NCBI RefSeq assembly: GCF_016107655.1 | Contig: NZ_JABASX010000002.1 | Coordinates: 1 to 64,000, forward strand | Source of the DNA: Brevibacterium antiquum | Lineage (GTDB): Bacteria > Actinomycetota > Actinomycetes > Actinomycetales > Brevibacteriaceae | DNA length: 64,000 bases | Direction of reading: 5' to 3' | Shown: piece by piece, positions 59,165-64,000 of the stretch | Layout: each line of letters opens with the position of its first letter | Position numbering within the stretch: the stretch's first letter is position 1 | Notes under the pieces: generated by a model | The model's database searches: none | What the model was told of the DNA's origin: nothing | What the model saw: only the letters and a program-made list of their open reading frames with translations | Translations under genes and position numbers: made by a program

Positions 59165-62100
59165 GTGATAGTCATGACAGGAGCCTTTTTCGGGGCTGCT
59201 GTCATTGCGTACCCACTGGTCAGACGCCTCGGTCGCAACGGGTTCTTCTTCCTTGCGCTGGTGCCGTTCGCCGCGCTGATCTTCAGCCTGGCCCAGGTCC
59301 CCGACATCTTCGGGTCCGCAGGTTCGCCCTTGGTCGAGAGCATGAACTGGCTGCCGGCACTCGGCCTCGAGGGGATCTTCCGCCTCGACGAACTCTCCTG
59401 GATCATGAGTCTTCTGGTCACAGGCGTCGGTGCCCTCGTCTTCGTCTACTGTGCCCGCTACTTCCCGCCCGATGAGCCCGGCCTGGCCCGGTTCGCCGCA
59501 GTCTTCATGGCCTTCGCCGGAATGATGTACGGACTCGTCGTCGCCGATGAGCTCCTCATGCTCTACCTGTTCTGGGAAGGCACCACGGTCTTCTCCTACC
59601 TCCTCATCGGCCATAGCCAATCCCGCCGTCGCTCCCGCCAGGCCGCACTGCAGGCCCTCATCGTCACCACGGCCGGCGGGCTGGCCATGCTCGTGGGTAT
59701 GATTCTGCTGATGGCCGCGACCGGAACAGGCCAGATTTCCACACTCATGGAACGCGCCAGTCTCGGTCTGGACACCGGGCCCGTCATCGTCACGGCCGTG
59801 ATCCTCATCCTCGTCGGTGCGGTCTCGAAGTCCGCGCTGATTCCCTTCCACTTCTGGCTCCCCGGCGCCATGGCAGCACCGACCCCGGTCAGCGCCTACC
59901 TGCATGCAGCGGCGATGGTCAAAGCGGGGATCTACCTCATTCTGCGTCTGGCACCGGGCTACCACTCACTGCCGGGATGGTCGGAGACCCTGCTCACGCT
60001 GGGTCTGCTCACGATGTTCATCGGCGGCTGGCAGGCCCTGAAGCAGACCGACCTCAAACTTCTGCTCGCCTTCGGCACGGTCTCCCAGCTCGGATTCCTC
60101 ACGACGATGGCCTCTTTCGGCACACCCGACATCACCAAAGCCGCGCTATCGATGCTCATCGCGCACGCCCTGTTCAAGGCCTGTCTGTTCCTGTGCGTGG
60201 GCATCATCGACCATCGTGCCGGCACGCGTGACCTGACGAAGCTCTCCGGAGGCTGGAAGGCCTTCCCCGTCGTGGCCGTCTGCGCCACGATTGCCGCAGC
60301 CTCGATGTCCGGCCTGCCGCCGCTGCTGGGCTTCGTGGCCAAGGAAGCGGTCTATTCGACCCTGCTGGCCTCTGGGGACAAGGCATCGATCATCGCGCTG
60401 ATCGGCGTCATGATCGGGTCGATGCTCACCGTGGCCTACTCGGCACGCTTCGTCTGGGGCGCGTTCTCGAGCAAAGCGGGCGTCGACGACATCGCCCGCC
60501 GCGATGAGAAGATCACGCTCATCATCTCCCCAGTCATGCTCACCGTGCTCACCGTGGCGTTGGGACCGGCCGCCGGGCTCATCGACGGTTACTTCGGAGC
60601 CTGGACCTCGACGCTGCCGGTCATCGACCCCGGCGACGGCGACTACCACCTGGCCCTGTGGCACGGGCTCGAACCTGCACTGGCCCTGTCCGCGATCACG
60701 ATCGCCGTCGGTCTGGGCCTCTTCTTCCTCCGCGACTCGTTTGCCAAGGTCCAGTCGACGCTGCCCTCGGGCCTGGACTTCCACGACCTCTACAGCAAGC
60801 TGATCAGCTGGATGGAGAGGTTGGCCCTGTGGGTCACCTCCCGCACCCAGCGCGGTTCGCTGCCGTTCTACCAGAGCGTGATCTACCTCGTCCTCGTCGC
60901 AGGCATCGGTCTGGCCGTGATCTCGAACGACACCTGGAACATCGATTTCAAACTCTTCGACACCCCGCTCGACCTCATCATCGCAGCGGTCCTCATCATC
61001 GTCGCGGTCGCAGCCACCCGCGCAAAGAAGCGTTTCACCGCCGTGGTCGTCACCGGAATCTCGGGCTATGCGATGGTCGCCTACTTCGCCTTCGTCGGAG
61101 CTCCGGACCTGGCCCTGACCCAGGTTCTCGTCGAGACCATCACCATCGTCGTCTTCGTCCTCGTCCTGCGCCGACTCCCGGCTCGGATCGGTCAGAGCAC
61201 CGGACGCTTCACCCCGGCCTGGCGTGCCATCATCGGTGCCGCAGTCGGCGTGACCATGATGGTGGTCGTGCTCATCGCCGCCGGTGTGCGCATCAGCGAC
61301 CCGGTCTCCGTGGACTTCGGTCAGCTCGCCTATGAACTCGGCCACGGCAAGAACATCGTCAACGTGACTCTCGTCGACATCCGCGTCTGGGACACCCTCG
61401 GTGAGATCTCGGTCCTCGTCGCTGCCGGCACCGGAATCGCCGGACTGATCTTCGTCCGCGGCCGTGAAGGACACCTCCACCGCTTCGTGTCCCGCCGTGA
61501 CGGCACCGAGCTGCAGGGGCGGGTGCGCTTCCAGCCCGTCGCCGAGGAGATCGGGAACTTCCACGCCTCTCAGCGCGAGGATGTGACACAGCGGCGAGTC
61601 TCCTGGCTCATCGCCGGACGCACACTGGCCCCACGCAACCGATCCATCATCCTCGAGGTCACCGCCCGCCTCGTCTTCCACGCTGTCCTCATCTTCTCCC
61701 TCTACCTCCTCTTCGCCGGCCACAACGAACCCGGCGGCGGCTTCGCCGGTGGCCTCGTGGCCGGTCTGGCACTGGTCGTGCGCTACCTCGCCGGCGGCAA
61801 ATTCGAACTCGCCGAGGCAGCCCGCTTCACCCCCTCGGGCATGCTGGGAACCGGAATGATCATGGCCGTGCTCACCGGCGTCGGCGGTTGGATCTGGGGC
61901 GACACCGTGTTCAAGTCCGTCTATCTCGAGGGCGACATTCCGGTGCTCGGGCACCTGTCGTTCGGAACCTCGACGTTCTTCGACATCGGCGTCTACCTCA
62001 TCGTCGTCGGCCTCATGCTCGACATCCTCAGATCATTGGGCGCCGAGGTGGACCTGCACCAGGAGCGCGATGAGATGGTGCTGACCAATCGACTCAACCA

Positions 62101-62218
62101 GTCGTACAACCTCTCGGAGAACTTCAGCGCCGAGGCCGAGCACGATGCGGTCTCCTCGATCCTCGACCGTGTCAACCACCTCGACGTGGACAACGGCGCG
62201 GAAGGGGGACGGCTATGA
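59165..62218 (+). CDS. mrpA: Na+/H+ antiporter Mrp subunit A, fused with B-type domain
   Basis: 1017 aa with about 21 helices. Residues about 125-420 are the complex-I-like proton antiporter domain ([54 protein letters not shown]), about 615-690 the MrpA C-terminal region, and about 830-960 an MrpB-like domain ([20 protein letters not shown]). In many Mrp operons the B subunit is separate; here it is joined. The start GTG has GGAGG at 8 nt. First gene of mrpA-mrpC-mrpD. The complex expels Na+ in exchange for H+ at alkaline pH. Confidence 0.93.
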   Translation: MIVMTGAFFGAAVIAYPLVRRLGRNGFFFLALVPFAALIFSLAQVPDIFGSAGSPLVESMNWLPALGLEGIFRLDELSWIMSLLVTGVGALVFVYCARYFPPDEPGLARFAAVFMAFAGMMYGLVVADELLMLYLFWEGTTVFSYLLIGHSQSRRRSRQAALQALIVTTAGGLAMLVGMILLMAATGTGQISTLMERASLGLDTGPVIVTAVILILVGAVSKSALIPFHFWLPGAMAAPTPVSAYLHAAAMVKAGIYLILRLAPGYHSLPGWSETLLTLGLLTMFIGGWQALKQTDLKLLLAFGTVSQLGFLTTMASFGTPDITKAALSMLIAHALFKACLFLCVGIIDHRAGTRDLTKLSGGWKAFPVVAVCATIAAASMSGLPPLLGFVAKEAVYSTLLASGDKASIIALIGVMIGSMLTVAYSARFVWGAFSSKAGVDDIARRDEKITLIISPVMLTVLTVALGPAAGLIDGYFGAWTSTLPVIDPGDGDYHLALWHGLEPALALSAITIAVGLGLFFLRDSFAKVQSTLPSGLDFHDLYSKLISWMERLALWVTSRTQRGSLPFYQSVIYLVLVAGIGLAVISNDTWNIDFKLFDTPLDLIIAAVLIIVAVAATRAKKRFTAVVVTGISGYAMVAYFAFVGAPDLALTQVLVETITIVVFVLVLRRLPARIGQSTGRFTPAWRAIIGAAVGVTMMVVVLIAAGVRISDPVSVDFGQLAYELGHGKNIVNVTLVDIRVWDTLGEISVLVAAGTGIAGLIFVRGREGHLHRFVSRRDGTELQGRVRFQPVAEEIGNFHASQREDVTQRRVSWLIAGRTLAPRNRSIILEVTARLVFHAVLIFSLYLLFAGHNEPGGGFAGGLVAGLALVVRYLAGGKFELAEAARFTPSGMLGTGMIMAVLTGVGGWIWGDTVFKSVYLEGDIPVLGHLSFGTSTFFDIGVYLIVVGLMLDILRSLGAEVDLHQERDEMVLTNRLNQSYNLSENFSAEAEHDAVSSILDRVNHLDVDNGAEGGRL

Positions 62219-62814
62219 CTGTGCCCTTCATCATGGTGCTGGCGATGGGATTCCTCTTCGCCTGTGGCATCTACCTCATGCTCGAACGCTCGCTGACCCG
62301 TGTGCTGCTGGGCTTCATCCTCCTGGGCAACGGAGTCAATCTCCTCATCATCCTCACCGCAGGCAGGGGAGCTCCGCCGTTGACTGACGGGAAGAACCTG
62401 TCCACGGAGGGCATGTCGGATCCGCTGCCACAGGCGCTCATCCTCACGGCCATCGTCATCACGTTCGCGGTCACAGCGTTCCTGCTGGCCATGATCTACC
62501 GCTCCTGGCGATTGGTTCGCGCCGATTCGCTGCAGGACGACACCGCCGACCTGCAGGTGGCGATCACGAAGATGATCGACTCCGAGGCGGAGGCGAGCAC
62601 GGACTACGACGACACCGAGTTCGGTGATGAGGCCGAGAGTCCGATCACCGGAGCCATCGACCTCGACGACGACGGCAAGCCCCACGAACGTGAAGACAAC
62701 GAGGTCAGCACGGACAGGGCCGAGAACAGCGCGGGCACGGGCAGGGCCGGGGCCACCTCGGCGAACAAGGACGGCGGAGGTTCCGAAGGAACCGAGACGG
62801 AGGAGAAGAAATGA
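62215..62814 (+). CDS. mrpC: Na+/H+ antiporter Mrp subunit C with long acidic tail
   Basis: 199 aa. Three membrane helices in the first 105 residues, resembling NuoK ([38 protein letters not shown]). The remaining 90 residues form an acidic, Asp/Glu/Ser-rich tail absent in most MrpC proteins, which are near 110-115 aa. It overlaps mrpA and mrpD by 4 nt each (ATGA). Confidence 0.92.
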   Translation: MTVPFIMVLAMGFLFACGIYLMLERSLTRVLLGFILLGNGVNLLIILTAGRGAPPLTDGKNLSTEGMSDPLPQALILTAIVITFAVTAFLLAMIYRSWRLVRADSLQDDTADLQVAITKMIDSEAEASTDYDDTEFGDEAESPITGAIDLDDDGKPHEREDNEVSTDRAENSAGTGRAGATSANKDGGGSEGTETEEKK

Positions 62815-64000
62815 TGGATCTCCTTCCCATGCTTGTGCCGCTGCCCGTCCTCCTGCCCCTCCTCGGTGCAGGCTTGGCACTGGTGCTGTCGAAGCACTCG
62901 CGGGCGCAGAACATCGTGTCGATTCTGATCCTCAGCGCGGTCATGATCATCTCCCTCATCATGCTCTTCGGCGTCGACGCCCACGGCCCGCAGGTCGTGG
63001 CGATCGGCGGGTGGGAGCCGCCCGCAGGGATCGTGCTCGTCGCCGACAGGCTCTCCTCGCTCATGCTCGTCGTATCCTCCCTGGTCACCTTGTGCGTGCT
63101 CGTCTACGCGCTCAGCCAGGATGCCAACGACGATTCGAACGAGACCCCGATCTCCGTGTTCAACCCCAGCTATCTGGTGCTGTGCGCGGGTGTCGCCAAC
63201 GCCTTCCTCGCCGGTGACCTCTTCAACCTCTACGTCGGCTTCGAGATGTTCCTCGTCGCCTCCTATGTGCTGTTGACACTGGGTGCCACGGCCGAGCGGA
63301 TCCGGGCGGGCGTGACCTACGTCGTCGTCTCGCTCGTGTCCTCGATCATCTTCCTGGCAGCGATCGGCGTCATCTACTCGGCGACCGGAACAGTGAACAT
63401 GGCCCAGCTGTCCGAGCGGCTGAGCGAGCTGCCGCCGGATGTGCAGATGATCCTGCATGTCCTCCTGCTCATCGGCTTCGGCATCAAGGCCGCGATCTTC
63501 CCGCTGTCCTTCTGGCTGCCCGACTCCTATCCGACCGCTCCAGCCCCGGTCACGGCTGTGTTCGCGGGGCTGCTGACGAAGGTCGGCATCTATGCGATCA
63601 TCCGCACCGAGACGCTGCTGTTCGCCGAATCCTCTCTGCGAGTGCCTCTCCTGATAGCGGCAGCATTGACGATGGTGGTCGGAATCTTAGGCGCAATCGC
63701 CCAGTCGGAGATCAAGAGGATCGTGTCCTTCACCCTCGTCTCCCACATCGGCTACATGCTCTTCGGTGTGGCGCTGGGGACCACTGTCGGACTCTCTGCC
63801 GCCATCTACTACACGGTCCACCACATCATCGTCCAGACCGCGCTGTTCCTGGCCATAGGAATGGTGGAAATGCGAGGTGGGTCGACCTCGACCAGGTCCT
63901 TGGGTGGGCTCATGGTGCTCTCACCGGCGCTGTCGATCGTCTTCTTCATCCCTGCCCTCAACCTCTCCGGCATCCCGCCGTTCTCCGGGTTCATCGGCAA
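62811..64000 (+). CDS. mrpD: Na+/H+ antiporter Mrp subunit D (partial, cut by window end)
   Basis: The frame runs open from the ATG at 62811 to the window edge (396 codons), so the 3' end is missing. It begins [19 protein letters not shown]. Complex-I-like proton channel segments are visible: YVGFEMFLVASYVLLTLG near residue 140, KAAIFPLSFWLPDSYPTAPA near 227, and SHIGYMLFGVALG near 310. It overlaps mrpC by 4 nt. Confidence 0.93.
   Translation, partial: MMDLLPMLVPLPVLLPLLGAGLALVLSKHSRAQNIVSILILSAVMIISLIMLFGVDAHGPQVVAIGGWEPPAGIVLVADRLSSLMLVVSSLVTLCVLVYALSQDANDDSNETPISVFNPSYLVLCAGVANAFLAGDLFNLYVGFEMFLVASYVLLTLGATAERIRAGVTYVVVSLVSSIIFLAAIGVIYSATGTVNMAQLSERLSELPPDVQMILHVLLLIGFGIKAAIFPLSFWLPDSYPTAPAPVTAVFAGLLTKVGIYAIIRTETLLFAESSLRVPLLIAAALTMVVGILGAIAQSEIKRIVSFTLVSHIGYMLFGVALGTTVGLSAAIYYTVHHIIVQTALFLAIGMVEMRGGSTSTRSLGGLMVLSPALSIVFFIPALNLSGIPPFSGFIG

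Noticed and set aside
60146..61954. 602-codon minus-strand frame opposite mrpA
   Set aside because: Antisense to a clearly conserved Mrp subunit; acidic, repetitive shadow composition.

Overview
The window is about 64 kb of high-GC DNA with dense gene packing. Many mRNAs appear leaderless, with a TANNNT-like -10 box exactly 6 nt before the start codon. It carries an LPXTG surface protein, a CsoR copper regulon, WXG100-like small proteins and an Mrp antiporter. Together these point to a Gram-positive actinobacterium. A Brevibacterium-like member of the Micrococcales is my best guess, from protein flavour and GC; it is an inference, not a database match. I see no transposase, integrase, phage gene, CRISPR array or tRNA. 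This is ordinary chromosome, not an island.

Layout. Positions 1-48 are the 3' end of a 5S rRNA gene, followed by rrn terminator hairpins. 0.4-3.8 kb: Tat-type Rieske lipoprotein; an ArsR-like regulator, class-C beta-lactamase-like hydrolase and membrane protein operon with a clear palindromic operator; a DUF308-like membrane protein. 3.9-8 kb: trehalose-phosphatase/GH15 fusion, MaoC hydratase, DUF1990 protein. 8.1-11.5 kb: lipoprotein, response regulator and histidine kinase operon resembling CseABC. 11.6-18 kb: acyl-CoA ligase, copA-copZ-csoR with its promoter/operator, and a YcbX-like MOSC protein fused to a ferredoxin-type reductase. 18-24.7 kb: CitA/DcuS-type kinase and CitB-type regulator separated by a thiolase, then a penicillin-binding protein. 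24.7-33 kb: aldehyde dehydrogenase, a coupled D-threonine-aldolase-like/sugar-lactone-oxidase pair, MHS transporter, alpha/beta hydrolase, purB.

33.2-35.7 kb: a three-gene, translationally coupled cassette (WXG100-like protein, unknown protein, large GYSQGG hydrolase). It is the best candidate here for an undescribed system, possibly type VII secretion linked. 36.1-40.6 kb: 2-oxoacid dehydrogenase E1alpha-E1beta-E2 operon and a quinone-reductase-like protein. 42.3-43.4 kb: Cys-poor, zinc-independent-type L28, L33 and S14, then HU and a strong terminator. 43.5-45.6 kb: CopD-CtaG fusion, apparently preceded by a 9-codon leaderless upstream ORF whose stop overlaps the main start. 45.8-50.1 kb: second MHS transporter, 3-hydroxybutyrate dehydrogenase, LysR regulator divergent from 3-hydroxyisobutyrate dehydrogenase. 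50.4-53.3 kb: YggS-type PLP protein and an NHLRC2-like thioredoxin/NHL protein. 53.4-57 kb (minus strand): LPXTG protein, an ABC-type protein lacking the catalytic residues, and a membrane-anchored exported protein. 57.3-64 kb: dcd, a coupled unknown gene, then mrpA-mrpC-mrpD (mrpD cut by the window end).

Two non-coding themes recur. Short tandem duplications of 7-27 bp sit in the spacers and sometimes run across a stop codon. Long imperfect inverted repeats (about 60-80 bp, REP-like) sit between genes. Functionally the region mixes branched-chain, fatty-acid and ketone catabolism (2-oxoacid dehydrogenase, 3-hydroxyisobutyrate and 3-hydroxybutyrate dehydrogenases, thiolase, acyl-CoA ligase, MaoC), copper handling, cell-envelope sensing and ion homeostasis.
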